Origin: UBA6614 sp002433235
GTDB lineage: Bacteria; Verrucomicrobiota; Verrucomicrobiia; Limisphaerales; UBA1100
Length of the DNA: 64,000 nt
Reading direction: 5' to 3'
Assembly: GCA_002433235.1 (NCBI GenBank)
Contig: DJHS01000145.1
Location: 1-64,000 of the forward strand
Under the pieces are notes generated by a model. It had not been told where the DNA came from. It searched no databases and saw nothing but the letters and a program-made list of their open reading frames with translations. The position numbers and the translations under genes were made by a program. Shown here in pieces: positions 8,563-19,530 of the stretch. The stretch's first letter is position 1. The number at the start of each line of letters is the position of its first letter.

Positions 8563-9048
8563 ATGCTTTCCAAATCGATTCTCAAATTGACGGGCCTTGT
8601 GATGGTTCTTGCAGTTGTCACAGGTTGCGGCGGCTCATCCGCTGAACAAGCAAACACCCCGGATGACAGAAACCAAGCGCCGAGTAATCCAGCGGCACCT
8701 ACAAATTCCTCTCCCCAGAATACAACGAATGGTGGTAGTGGCGACAAAGAGATTTTCGCCAAGTTGATGGAGATGGAAAAACGTGACAAGGAGGGCAACG
8801 TAGTCGGCCAGCCCGAGGAAGGGCTGTGGTTCAAACGCGGCGAAACAGAGCCATACACGGGGATCGTCGCCGGGCACTACAAGGGTGGACAAATTGAATC
8901 CAGACGTGAATATAAGGATGGAGTGCAAATCGGCGAGGAAACGCACTGGTACGATAGCGGCAAAAAGAGGATGGAGATGATTTATAAAGATGGGGAAATT
9001 ATCTCCACCACTCTGTGGGATTTGGAAGGGAACAAACAGGGAGAATAG
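8563..9048 (+). CDS. Lipoprotein with MORN-type (YwqK-like) repeats
   Basis: A 161-residue lipoprotein. The signal sequence ends in a lipobox (VVTGC), and a low-complexity linker rich in Ser, Pro, Asn and Thr follows. The C-terminal half has short beta-hairpin repeats: GLWFKRGETEPYTGIVAGHYKGG, then QIESRREYKDGVQIGEETHWYDSGK and MEMIYKDGE. This is the pattern of MORN_2 / YwqK-type repeats. Such repeats usually act as binding or scaffold modules. The stop lies two bases before the start of the next gene, which suggests co-expression. Confidence 0.75.
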   Translation: MLSKSILKLTGLVMVLAVVTGCGGSSAEQANTPDDRNQAPSNPAAPTNSSPQNTTNGGSGDKEIFAKLMEMEKRDKEGNVVGQPEEGLWFKRGETEPYTGIVAGHYKGGQIESRREYKDGVQIGEETHWYDSGKKRMEMIYKDGEIISTTLWDLEGNKQGE

Positions 9049-9050
9049 TA

Positions 9051-10193
9051 ATGAAAAAATATACAACCATAGTTGCATCATTGTTTCTGGTTTTTGGGGC
9101 CCAGGGCCAGCCCGCTGGAAATGCAAATCTTTCCTATAAAAACGAACTCCAGCGCAGCATCGACAAGGGGCTTAGTTTCCTGGCAAAGAATCAGGATGAA
9201 GGAGGCTTTTGGTTGAATCCTGATCATCCCGCGGTCACGGCGCTTTGCCTGATGGCCTATCACTCCAATCCTCAAAAACCAGATAACGAGCCCAGTTGGG
9301 TCAGCAAGGCATACGAATACATTCTGAAGCATAGGCAAAAGAATGGGAGTATTTACGTCCCCGGCAAGGGGCTGGCGAATTACAATACGGCATTGTGCCT
9401 GATGGCGTTGGCCAACTCAGGAAATCCTGACCATGTGGATCCCGCGCGGAAAGCCCGGGCTTTCCTCATTAGGCAACAATGGGATTTGGGAAAGAAAAAA
9501 GAACTGGACCATCCGCTTGATGGCGGAGTGGGTTACGGGAACCGCTATCCACATAGCGACTTGAACAACACGCTCACCGCCATTGAGGCCATCTATCACA
9601 GCAAACACCTTGTGTCTGACACGCCCGAAGCGAAGGAGGATCTTGACTGGGGCGCGGCCATTGCCTTCATTCAAAAATGTCAAAATCTGAAATCCCACAA
9701 CGACCAGCCGTGGGCAAGCGACAACCCCAAGCACAAGGGTGGATTCATTTATTTCCCAGGCAAGAGCATGGCAGGCGAGGAAAAGGATAAGGATGGGAAA
9801 ACAGTTGCCCTGCGTAGTTACGGCAGCATCAGTTACGCTGGGATGCTGAGCTACGCCTATGCCAATCTGGAAAAAGATGATCCCCGCGTCAAGGCGGTGA
9901 TGACTTGGTTGAGCGACAACTACACTCTGGAGGAAAACCCCAACATGGGCCTGCAAGGACTTTTCTACTATTACTATCTCATGACCAAGGCCCTGAGCAT
10001 AAATGGTACAAACGAGCTGACGGTAAAAGGCAAGAAGGTCAATTGGCGACATGAAGTTTCACGGAAATTCATGGCTCTTCAGAAGGATGACGGCTCATGG
10101 CAAAATGAAGAGCCCCGTTGGTGGGAAAAGGAAAAACCGCTGGTGACAGCATACGCCATCATCGCACTGAGCTACATTCACAGCGGCCTGTGA
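9051..10193 (+). CDS. Secreted squalene-cyclase/prenyltransferase-fold protein
   Basis: A 380-residue protein with a signal peptide (MKKYTTIVASLFLVFGAQGQ) and a series of alpha/alpha-barrel repeats typical of the terpenoid cyclase/prenyltransferase fold: AVTALCLMAYHS, YNTALCLMALANSG, NNTLTAIEAIYHS, YAGMLSYAYANL and VTAYAIIALSYI. Exported members of this fold in Planctomycetes and Verrucomicrobia generally lack the DXDD motif of squalene-hopene cyclase, and I see none here, so it is unlikely to be a cyclase. A binding or structural role is more plausible. I start at the ATG at 9051, two bases after the lipoprotein stop. Its stop overlaps the GTG start of the methyltransferase that follows. Confidence 0.8.
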   Translation: MKKYTTIVASLFLVFGAQGQPAGNANLSYKNELQRSIDKGLSFLAKNQDEGGFWLNPDHPAVTALCLMAYHSNPQKPDNEPSWVSKAYEYILKHRQKNGSIYVPGKGLANYNTALCLMALANSGNPDHVDPARKARAFLIRQQWDLGKKKELDHPLDGGVGYGNRYPHSDLNNTLTAIEAIYHSKHLVSDTPEAKEDLDWGAAIAFIQKCQNLKSHNDQPWASDNPKHKGGFIYFPGKSMAGEEKDKDGKTVALRSYGSISYAGMLSYAYANLEKDDPRVKAVMTWLSDNYTLEENPNMGLQGLFYYYYLMTKALSINGTNELTVKGKKVNWRHEVSRKFMALQKDDGSWQNEEPRWWEKEKPLVTAYAIIALSYIHSGL

Positions 10194-11086
10194 GTATTGA
10201 AGCCGCAGTCCAAGAGCGCTACGCCAACGCCGCCCAACAGAAGGAGGAATCCCTCTGTTGCGCTGTTGAGTATGACGCCAGATATCTCGAGGCCATTCCC
10301 GACGAAATCATTGAGCGGGACTACGGTTGCGGAGATCCAAGCCGACATCTGCGCCCCGGCGAAACCGTACTCGATCTGGGCAGTGGCACCGGTAAAATTT
10401 GTTTTATCGCCTCCCAAGTCGTTGGGCCCAAGGGCAAAATCATAGGCGTTGACATGACCGATGGCATGCTTGCACTTGCCCGGCGTGCGGCCGAGGAAGT
10501 GTCTTCCAGGATTGGCTACACTAATGTTCAATTCCGAAAAGGCCGCATTCAGGACCTTGCCTTGGATCTCGAGGAACTTGACGCTGAACTGAAGGGTAAT
10601 GTCATTGATGGGCTGGAAGGCTACCTGTCTGCCGAGCAGGCTGCTGCCCGCCTGCGCTCGAGTTCCCCCATGATTCACGACGAAACAATCGACGTCGCGG
10701 TTTCCAACTGCGTTCTCAACCTGGTTGATCCCGCTGACAAGCAGCGAATGTTTGCCGAATTGTTTCGTGTGCTAAAAACTGGAGGGCGAGCTGTTATTTC
10801 CGACATTGTCTCCAGTGACAACGTGCCCACTTCTCTTCAGGGCGATCCCAATCTGTGGAGTGGCTGCGTCAGCGGAGCCATGCGGGAGGACAAATTCATT
10901 CGCGCCTTTGCCGACGTGGGCTTTGAGTCCGTTCGGATTCTTGCGCGCGATGTAGAACCATGGAGAACCGTGAAGGGGATTGAATTTAGGTCTCTGACTC
11001 TGGAGGCCATGAAAGGGAGGGGGCAGAACAGCGTCGTCAAATCTTTTATGCCGAAACGAAATGTCGGGCGGAATTCCTGCTGCTAA
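10190..11086 (+). CDS. ArsM-like SAM-dependent methyltransferase (GTG start)
   Basis: A class I methyltransferase with motif I VLDLGSGTGK (about residues 60-69) and motif II GVDMT. The three cysteines that bind As(III) in ArsM enzymes seem present: Cys47 in DYGCGDP, the Cys of VSNCVLNLV and the Cys of GCVSGA. Methylation of arsenite is therefore the best guess. There is also a Cys-Cys pair near the N-terminus (CCAVEYD) and another as the last two residues, as seen in some ArsM relatives. The GTG at 10190 overlaps the upstream stop by four bases (GTGA) and gives 298 residues. An earlier ATG would lie well inside the upstream gene. No ars regulator or pump is adjacent. A different methyl acceptor remains possible. 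Confidence 0.7.
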   Translation: MSIEAAVQERYANAAQQKEESLCCAVEYDARYLEAIPDEIIERDYGCGDPSRHLRPGETVLDLGSGTGKICFIASQVVGPKGKIIGVDMTDGMLALARRAAEEVSSRIGYTNVQFRKGRIQDLALDLEELDAELKGNVIDGLEGYLSAEQAAARLRSSSPMIHDETIDVAVSNCVLNLVDPADKQRMFAELFRVLKTGGRAVISDIVSSDNVPTSLQGDPNLWSGCVSGAMREDKFIRAFADVGFESVRILARDVEPWRTVKGIEFRSLTLEAMKGRGQNSVVKSFMPKRNVGRNSCC

Positions 11087-11108
11087 TCAATTACCCTTCC
11101 AGTTTCGC

Positions 11109-13763
11109 CTACTTTTCTGATTCCCCTTCTTCACTTGCGGCCCCCTCTTCTTCGCCGGCGGATTCCTCCTTGGTGGCGGAGATTACGGGGGCGATGTCTT
11201 GGAGGCGGTCGCCGGAGTCGAGGCGGACGATGCGGACGCCTTGGGTGTTGCGGCCGGCTTCGCGGATACCCTTGACGGCGGTGCGGACCATTTGGCCGCC
11301 GACGGTGATGATCATGATCTCGTCGTCGTCGTGGACAGTGAGGGCTCCGACGACCTTGCCGGTTTTCTTGGTCGTCTTCATGGTGATGATGCCCTTACCG
11401 CCGCGGGACTGGACGCGGTATTCGCCGAAGTCGGTGCGTTTGCCGATGCCGTTTTCGCCGGCGACCAGCAGGGTGGCGTCCTCGACGGTGATGGCCAGCG
11501 CGATGACGTGGTCGTCCTCCATGAGGTTGATGCCGCGCACGCCGGCAGCCGAGCGGCCCATCACGCGGACGTCTTCCTCGTGAAACCGGATGCTCTTGCC
11601 TTTGGCGGTGATGAGGACGACGTCATTCTGGCCGGTGGTGAACCGTGCCTCGATTAGCAGGTCGCCCGGGACGATCTTGATGGCGATGATGCCGCCGCGT
11701 CGGACGTTGGCAAAGTCGCTGAGGGCGGTCTTTTTAACCTTGCCCGCTCGCGTGGCGAAAAAGATGAAGCTGTCCTGCTGCCAGGTGACATCCTCCTTGT
11801 TGGGGCCATAGACGGCTTTTACGCGGATGATGTCGGCGATTTTTTCGCCGTGCTTGAGCTCGAGCAAGTTCGCGATGCTGCGGCCCTTGGAGGCGCGGCC
11901 CATGTCGGGAATCTCGTGGACGCGCTCGATGTACACGCGGCCGGTGTTGGTGAAGAACATCAGATAGTCGTGCGTGCTGGCGGCGAAGAGGTGCTCGATG
12001 AAGTCCCCCTGTTCCTTTTCGCTCTGGGCCTTGCGCGTGGCCATGCCAATGACGCCCTTGCCGCCGCGGCGCTGGGCGCGGTAGGCGCTGATGTTGGTGC
12101 GCTTGATGAGGCCGTTGTGGGTGAGGGTGATGATGACGGGCTCGTTGGCAATGAGGTCCTCGATGGACATCTCGCCTTCGTCGGGGGCCAGCTCGGTGCG
12201 GCGCGGGGTGGCGTGCTTCTCTTTAATGACGGCTAGCTCGTCCTTGATGATGTCGAGCACGCGCTGTTCCTTGGCAAGGATGTCGAGCAGGTCTTTGATG
12301 CGCTCGATGAGTTCCTTGTACTCGGCCTTCACCTTGTCCTGTTCGAGGCCGGTGAGTTGATAGAGACGCAGGTCAAGAATGGCGTCGGCCTGTTGCTCGC
12401 TGAACTCGTAGCGGCCATTTTTCAATCGCGCCTCGTCGCGGATAAGGATGCCGATTTTTTTAATGGCAGCCTTGGTGAAGTCGAAGGCAAGCAGTTTGAC
12501 CTTGGCCTCATCACGATTGGCGGACTGGCGAATGATGCGGATGAACTCGTCGAGCTTGCTTAGCGCAATGAGATAGCCCTCCAGCGTCTCGGCGCGGCGC
12601 TCGGCTTTTTCCAGCTCAAAGCGCGTGCGGCGCACGACAACCTCGCGCCGGTGCTCGATGTAACAGTTGATTAACTCCTTGAGGCCCAACACCTTGGGCC
12701 GGCCGTGGTCGATGGCCAGCATGTTGGCGGAGAAGCTGGTCTCAAGCGAGGTGTGCTTGTAGAGGTTGTTGACGACGACCTTGGGGACGGCATCGCGCTT
12801 GAGCTCGATGACGACGCGGGTGTTCTCGTCGGACTCATCGCGCACGGCGGTGATCTCGGAGAGAATGCGCTCGTTGGCCAGCTCGGCGATGCGGCTGACG
12901 AGCGTGGCGCGGTTGACGTTGAAGGGAATCTCAGTGACGACAATCTGCTGCTTGCCGCCGCGCACTTCCTCGACGCCCAGCTTGCCGCGAACCTTTACGG
13001 AGCCCTTGCCGGTTTTAAAATACTGCTCGATGGGCGCGAGACCACAGACGGCGCAGCCGGTGGGGAAGTCGGGGCCCTTCACGTGCTTCATCAACTGCTT
13101 GAGCGTGATGTCAGGCTTGTCGATGGTGGCAAAGATGCCGTCGATGACCTCGCCGAGGTTGTGTGGCGGAATGTTGGTGGCCATCCCGACGGCGATGCCG
13201 GTGCCGCCATTAACGAGGAGATTGGGAAAGGCGGCAGGGAAGACGGTGGGCTCGGTGAGGCGTTCGTCGTAGTTGGGGACGAAGTCGACGGTGTCGCGCT
13301 CCATGTCGTCCATGAGCGCCGCGCCGAGGTGCGTGAGGCGGGCCTCGGTGTAGCGCATGGCGGCGGGGGGATCGCCCTCCACGCTGCCGAAGTTGCCCTG
13401 ACCATCGACGAGTGTCTCGCGCATGGACCACGGCTGCGCCATGTTGACGAGCGTGGGGTAGATGACGGCCTCGCCGTGCGGATGGTAGTTGCCGCTGGTG
13501 TCGCCGCAGATCTTGGCGCACTTGAAGTGCTTGCGGCCGGGGTAGAGCGACAGCTCGCTCATGGCGTAGAGGATGCGGCGCTGGCTGGGCTTCAGGCCGT
13601 CGCGCGCGTCGGGCAGCGCGCGGGAAATGATGACGGACATCGAGTAGTCGAGGAACGAGTTCTTGATCTCGTCCGCGACGTTGATGCTTTCGATTTTTTC
13701 GTTGGCCGCGAACAGCGGCGTCGTCTCAACGGGTAAATCTTCGGAGCCCTTTTTCTTTGCCAT
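11109..13763 (-). CDS. gyrA: DNA gyrase subunit A
   Basis: The DNA-cutting subunit of gyrase, 884 residues. The active-site tyrosine is Tyr138 in AAMRYTEARL. The GyrA box QRRGGKG, needed for DNA wrapping, is present in the C-terminal domain, and a second similar SRGGKG blade motif follows. This distinguishes it from ParC. In the quinolone region HPHGEAVIYPTL, the residues matching E. coli Ser83 and Asp87 are Ala99 and Pro103. The C-terminus is an acidic tail. The gene follows gyrB by 15 bases on the same strand and is convergent with the methyltransferase gene. Confidence 0.97.
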   Translation of the reverse strand: MAKKKGSEDLPVETTPLFAANEKIESINVADEIKNSFLDYSMSVIISRALPDARDGLKPSQRRILYAMSELSLYPGRKHFKCAKICGDTSGNYHPHGEAVIYPTLVNMAQPWSMRETLVDGQGNFGSVEGDPPAAMRYTEARLTHLGAALMDDMERDTVDFVPNYDERLTEPTVFPAAFPNLLVNGGTGIAVGMATNIPPHNLGEVIDGIFATIDKPDITLKQLMKHVKGPDFPTGCAVCGLAPIEQYFKTGKGSVKVRGKLGVEEVRGGKQQIVVTEIPFNVNRATLVSRIAELANERILSEITAVRDESDENTRVVIELKRDAVPKVVVNNLYKHTSLETSFSANMLAIDHGRPKVLGLKELINCYIEHRREVVVRRTRFELEKAERRAETLEGYLIALSKLDEFIRIIRQSANRDEAKVKLLAFDFTKAAIKKIGILIRDEARLKNGRYEFSEQQADAILDLRLYQLTGLEQDKVKAEYKELIERIKDLLDILAKEQRVLDIIKDELAVIKEKHATPRRTELAPDEGEMSIEDLIANEPVIITLTHNGLIKRTNISAYRAQRRGGKGVIGMATRKAQSEKEQGDFIEHLFAASTHDYLMFFTNTGRVYIERVHEIPDMGRASKGRSIANLLELKHGEKIADIIRVKAVYGPNKEDVTWQQDSFIFFATRAGKVKKTALSDFANVRRGGIIAIKIVPGDLLIEARFTTGQNDVVLITAKGKSIRFHEEDVRVMGRSAAGVRGINLMEDDHVIALAITVEDATLLVAGENGIGKRTDFGEYRVQSRGGKGIITMKTTKKTGKVVGALTVHDDDEIMIITVGGQMVRTAVKGIREAGRNTQGVRIVRLDSGDRLQDIAPVISATKEESAGEEEGAASEEGESEK

Positions 13764-13778
13764 GGATGCGTGGGGAAA

Positions 13779-16319
<2,541 letters not shown>

Positions 16320-16500
16320 AAACGGGATTTGCCAGCTCCTTTTCGAACAGAAAAATCTGACGCGCCAGTCTACAAAACCCCCAAAACCGCGCCAAACCTT
16401 TATTTCGGGAAAACCGCGCTTCCGGCCAACATCTTGTGCCCAGTCAATTCACAGGCCCAAGATACGGGGGTTGTGAACAACTTTCTTGGTCATAAGAAAT

Positions 16501-16530
16501 AAAAAAACGCCCGCGGTATCGCGGACGCTT
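16501..16530 (-). terminator. Intrinsic terminator after the anti-sigma gene
   Basis: On the minus strand, GCGTCCGCG-ATAC-CGCGGGCGT forms a nine-pair stem (one G-U) followed by seven T. It lies about 20 bases past the stop at 16550 and separates the sigma/anti-sigma unit from gyrB, which starts at 16319. Confidence 0.75.
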
Positions 16531-16549
16531 GAAAATGAGGCCTTTTGGC

Positions 16550-17158
16550 CTAACGCTCCGGGTTCTCGATGGACGGGATGGTCCGCTCGTTGAGGCTCGG
16601 CTGCAGGTTCGGATTGCCGTCGGACGGCAGGCTCAGCACGTTCACGTCCTCCGCAGGCACTTCACTCTCGCCGTTGCCGTTGGGTTCCGTGAAGGCCGCT
16701 GGCGCCGAGCGCAGCATTGCGGGAGGCGCGGGCGGATTGACTGTCGGCGGCGCTACCGTACCACCCTCGGGCTGAGGGAGTTGCGGTTCGCTGGCCGGCG
16801 TTCCCACCGTCGCGATCATCACCACAATGGCTGCCAGCCCGCCCACCGGCACCAGCCATTGGCGGCACCATTCCATCCAGGGCGAGGGCTCCACGGCCGC
16901 GGGTTCCACGACCTCTTCCACCTCGATTTGGCTGGCGATTTGGCTCCAGAAAAACTCGCGGGAATCCTCCATGGCCACCGGCAGTTCGCCGGCCCGCAGC
17001 GCCACCTTCACGGCGCCCAGCTCCTCGGCCAGCTCGCGGGCGGCCGGATTGGCCTCCACCCAGTCCGCCACGCGGGCGGCCTCATGGGTCGGAAGTTCGC
17101 CGTCCAGCCAAGCCTGTAACTTCAATCTCTCCTCGTTATCCATTGCCTCAATGTCCAT
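16550..17158 (-). CDS. Putative anti-sigma factor (single-pass membrane protein)
   Basis: A 202-residue protein with an acidic helical N-terminal domain (MDNEERLKLQAWLDGELP, NPAARELAEEL), one transmembrane segment at about residues 101-119 (WLVPVGGLAAIVVMIATVG), and a Pro/Gly-rich exported tail. The topology and the position five bases after an ECF sigma gene fit a membrane anti-sigma factor. The HxxxCxxC zinc motif of the ZAS class is absent, so it would belong to the non-zinc class. The role is inferred from order and topology. Confidence 0.7.
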   Translation of the reverse strand: MDIEAMDNEERLKLQAWLDGELPTHEAARVADWVEANPAARELAEELGAVKVALRAGELPVAMEDSREFFWSQIASQIEVEEVVEPAAVEPSPWMEWCRQWLVPVGGLAAIVVMIATVGTPASEPQLPQPEGGTVAPPTVNPPAPPAMLRSAPAAFTEPNGNGESEVPAEDVNVLSLPSDGNPNLQPSLNERTIPSIENPER

Positions 17159-17163
17159 ATGAC

Positions 17164-17763
17164 TTATCTCTGCCGTTCTTTCTTCAAAGAAATTAACAAG
17201 TTGCCCAGACGCCGTCTGGCATAAAACAAACGGCTCATCACCGTGCCGATGGAGCAGTGCATCGCCTTGGCGATTTCCTTGTACTCCAGCCCTTCAAACT
17301 CGTGCAGCAACAGCACCGTGCGATGCTCGTAGCTCAGCTTTTCCATCGCCCGGTCGATCTCCGCGCGCAGTTCCTCGCGCTCCATCCGCTCGGTCGGGTT
17401 GAACGTCTCCACTGGCATTCTTCTTTCAATGCCGCCAGCTTCCTCCTCAATCTGCTCCAGCGAGTCCGTTGCCTGCCGTTTGCGTTTTCGCAAGAAATCC
17501 AAGCACAGATTGATGACAATCCGCGTCATCCAAGTGGTGAAGCTTGCGTCGCGCTTGAATTGTTTGAGCCGTTGCCAGCCTTTTACCCACGCTTCTTGCG
17601 AAAGATCCAGTGCCTCATCCTCATTGCGTAGCATACTAAACGCGCGGGCATATATCTTGTCCCGGTGACGAAACACGAGTTCCTCATACGCTTCCGCCCG
17701 CCCGCGCTGTGAGGCGCGAACCAACTCGTCGTCACTGGCATTCTTGATGTCCAAGCGGGGCAT
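17164..17763 (-). CDS. ECF-family RNA polymerase sigma factor
   Basis: A 199-residue extracytoplasmic-function sigma factor. Region 2 runs over YEELVFRHRDKIYARAFSML, DEALDLSQEAWVKGW and FTTWMTRIVINLCLDFLRKR. Region 4 is seen in YEHRTVLLLHEFEGL and the recognition helix area CSIGTVMSRLFYARRRL. Such factors direct RNA polymerase to stress or envelope promoters and are held by a membrane anti-sigma factor, here probably the next gene. The target promoters are not evident from this window. hisB ends 42 bases upstream. Confidence 0.93.
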   Translation of the reverse strand: MPRLDIKNASDDELVRASQRGRAEAYEELVFRHRDKIYARAFSMLRNEDEALDLSQEAWVKGWQRLKQFKRDASFTTWMTRIVINLCLDFLRKRKRQATDSLEQIEEEAGGIERRMPVETFNPTERMEREELRAEIDRAMEKLSYEHRTVLLLHEFEGLEYKEIAKAMHCSIGTVMSRLFYARRRLGNLLISLKKERQR

Positions 17764-17805
17764 GATTCCGACGGGGGTCGCTCGCCCGATATTCGCCTGA
17801 ACCGG

Positions 17806-18471
17806 TCACTTAATCAACCGTCCTTTTGTTGAGGGAATCTTGCCGGTGATTCGAGGGTCGCGTTGGCAGGCGAAATCAATCGCCTTAGCAAACGCCTTGA
17901 ACAGGCCCTCCACCACATGATGGGGCTCTTGCCCATACAGTAGTTCTAGGTGCAAATTGCACCGCGCCTCGTTGGTGAACCCTTGGAAAAACTCACGCGC
18001 CAAACCAAACCGAAACGCACTTGACATGTCCTGCGCTCGCTCCGCCTTCAGGACACGGAATCCAAGTTTGTCCATCCCACGCCAAACCAAGTAGGGCCGG
18101 CCACTGAAGTCCAGCACACAACGCGTCAGTGTCTCGTCCATCGGCACATGTGCGTCGCCCCAAAGTGGATTGCGCGGGTCGAATCCCGTCCCGTATCGCC
18201 GAATGCCTTTCTTCTCTCCCAGCGCGCTGTAAAACGCCTGCCCCAGCACCAGCCCACAATCCTCCACTGTGTGGTGTGCATCCACTTCAAGGTCGCCGGT
18301 GCACCGAACCCGCAGATCGCAAACAGAGTGCCGAGCAAACAAGTCCAGCATATGATCCAAAAACGCCACGCCCGTCGACACGTCTGCCTTCCCCTTTCCG
18401 TCAATATTCAGACGGAGGTCGATAGCCGTCTCGCCCGTCTCGCGTTTGATTTGCGCCTTTCGTTGTTTCAT
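17806..18471 (-). CDS. hisB: Imidazoleglycerol-phosphate dehydratase
   Basis: Catalyses the sixth step of histidine biosynthesis, dehydrating imidazole glycerol phosphate to imidazole acetol phosphate. The duplicated metal-binding motifs are present: GVAFLDHMLDLFARHS and DAHHTVEDCGLVLG in one half, and NLHLELLYGQEPHHVVEGLFKAF in the other. It is the monofunctional form, without a HisN phosphatase domain. I start at MKQRKAQIKRETGET (18471), 13 bases after the trxB stop. The longer frame overlaps trxB. The product is 221 residues, slightly longer than the usual 195-200. Confidence 0.94.
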   Translation of the reverse strand: MKQRKAQIKRETGETAIDLRLNIDGKGKADVSTGVAFLDHMLDLFARHSVCDLRVRCTGDLEVDAHHTVEDCGLVLGQAFYSALGEKKGIRRYGTGFDPRNPLWGDAHVPMDETLTRCVLDFSGRPYLVWRGMDKLGFRVLKAERAQDMSSAFRFGLAREFFQGFTNEARCNLHLELLYGQEPHHVVEGLFKAFAKAIDFACQRDPRITGKIPSTKGRLIK

Positions 18472-18484
18472 TTGCGCAGCTGCA

Positions 18485-19426
18485 TTACTCTGATGCCGCC
18501 AAATACCGTTCTGTGTCAATCGCGGCCGCGCACCCCATCCCGGCTGCTGTCACGGCCTGCCGGTATACGTTGTCCGAGCAGTCACCCGCCACAAACACTC
18601 CCTCCACATTGGTGCGAGAGCCACTCGTTCGAGTTACATACCCCGCCTCATCCATGTCAATCTGTCCCTTGAATATTTGCGTGTTCGGAACATGCCCGAT
18701 GGCCACAAAGACACCCGCACAATCAATCACGGTTTCTTCATTTGTCTTGATGTTTTTAACGCGAATGCCGGTCACCTTGTCCTGCGTCACATCCAGAATC
18801 TCCACGACTACCGAGTCCCAGACCGGAATAATCTTTTCGTTGCCCAAAGCTCGTTCCGCCATGATTTTGGAAGCTCTCAGTTCATCGCGCCGATGAATCA
18901 GGTATACCTTCGAAGCAAACCGCGTCAAATAAGTCGCCTCTTCACAGGCAGAATCTCCTCCGCCAACCACAACCAGCGGTTGATCCCTAAACATGGGTAG
19001 TGCCCCGTCACACGTCGCACAATAAGTTACTCCCTTTTTGTCGAGCTTCTCCTCGCTTTCAAGCCCCAAGTGCCGGTGCCCTGCCCCACTGGCGATGATC
19101 ACCGTTTTTGCCAAAACCTCATTTCCATCCACTGTCAGCTTGAATGGGCGACTTGAAAGATCAACGGCCTCAACCATACTCCCAAACAGAACCCTGGCCC
19201 CAAACCGTTCCGCTTGCGATTGCATCTGGATCATAAGTTCGGTCCCATCCACTCCCTCGGCAAATCCAGGATAATTCTCCACAATCGAAGTTGTTGTCAG
19301 AAGCCCCCCTGGCATTTCTCCTGTGTAGATTATCGGCGCCAAGTTTGCCCGGGCCGTGTAAATCGCTGCCGCATAACCTGCACATCCCGAGCCAATGATT
19401 ACCACATTCTCAATCTCGTCTGGCAT
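18485..19426 (-). CDS. trxB: Thioredoxin reductase
   Basis: A 313-residue flavoprotein that uses NADPH to reduce thioredoxin. The FAD-binding motif is VVIIGSGCAGYAAAIYTAR near the N-terminus. The redox-active disulfide is Cys136-Ala-Thr-Cys139. The NADPH-binding segment is VVVGGGDSACEEA, and the second FAD motif is GVFVAGDCSDNVYRQ. The ATG at 19426 places the Rossmann motif as usual. A longer frame adds 26 unrelated residues. It lies between smc and hisB on the same strand. Confidence 0.95.
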   Translation of the reverse strand: MPDEIENVVIIGSGCAGYAAAIYTARANLAPIIYTGEMPGGLLTTTSIVENYPGFAEGVDGTELMIQMQSQAERFGARVLFGSMVEAVDLSSRPFKLTVDGNEVLAKTVIIASGAGHRHLGLESEEKLDKKGVTYCATCDGALPMFRDQPLVVVGGGDSACEEATYLTRFASKVYLIHRRDELRASKIMAERALGNEKIIPVWDSVVVEILDVTQDKVTGIRVKNIKTNEETVIDCAGVFVAIGHVPNTQIFKGQIDMDEAGYVTRTSGSRTNVEGVFVAGDCSDNVYRQAVTAAGMGCAAAIDTERYLAASE

Positions 19427-19530
19427 AGGCGGGGAACGTACTGACGGAACGGGTTCAACGCAAGGACTGAGGAAGGCAGTCCCTGGACCATCAATCAAGG
19501 TCAAAGCCCGGGGAAAATATGAATTGAGGC

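Noticed and set aside
12705..13736. Long open frame on the plus strand opposite gyrA (343 residues)
   Set aside because: It is a mirror frame caused by codon bias of gyrA. The minus-strand protein is an unmistakable gyrase subunit.
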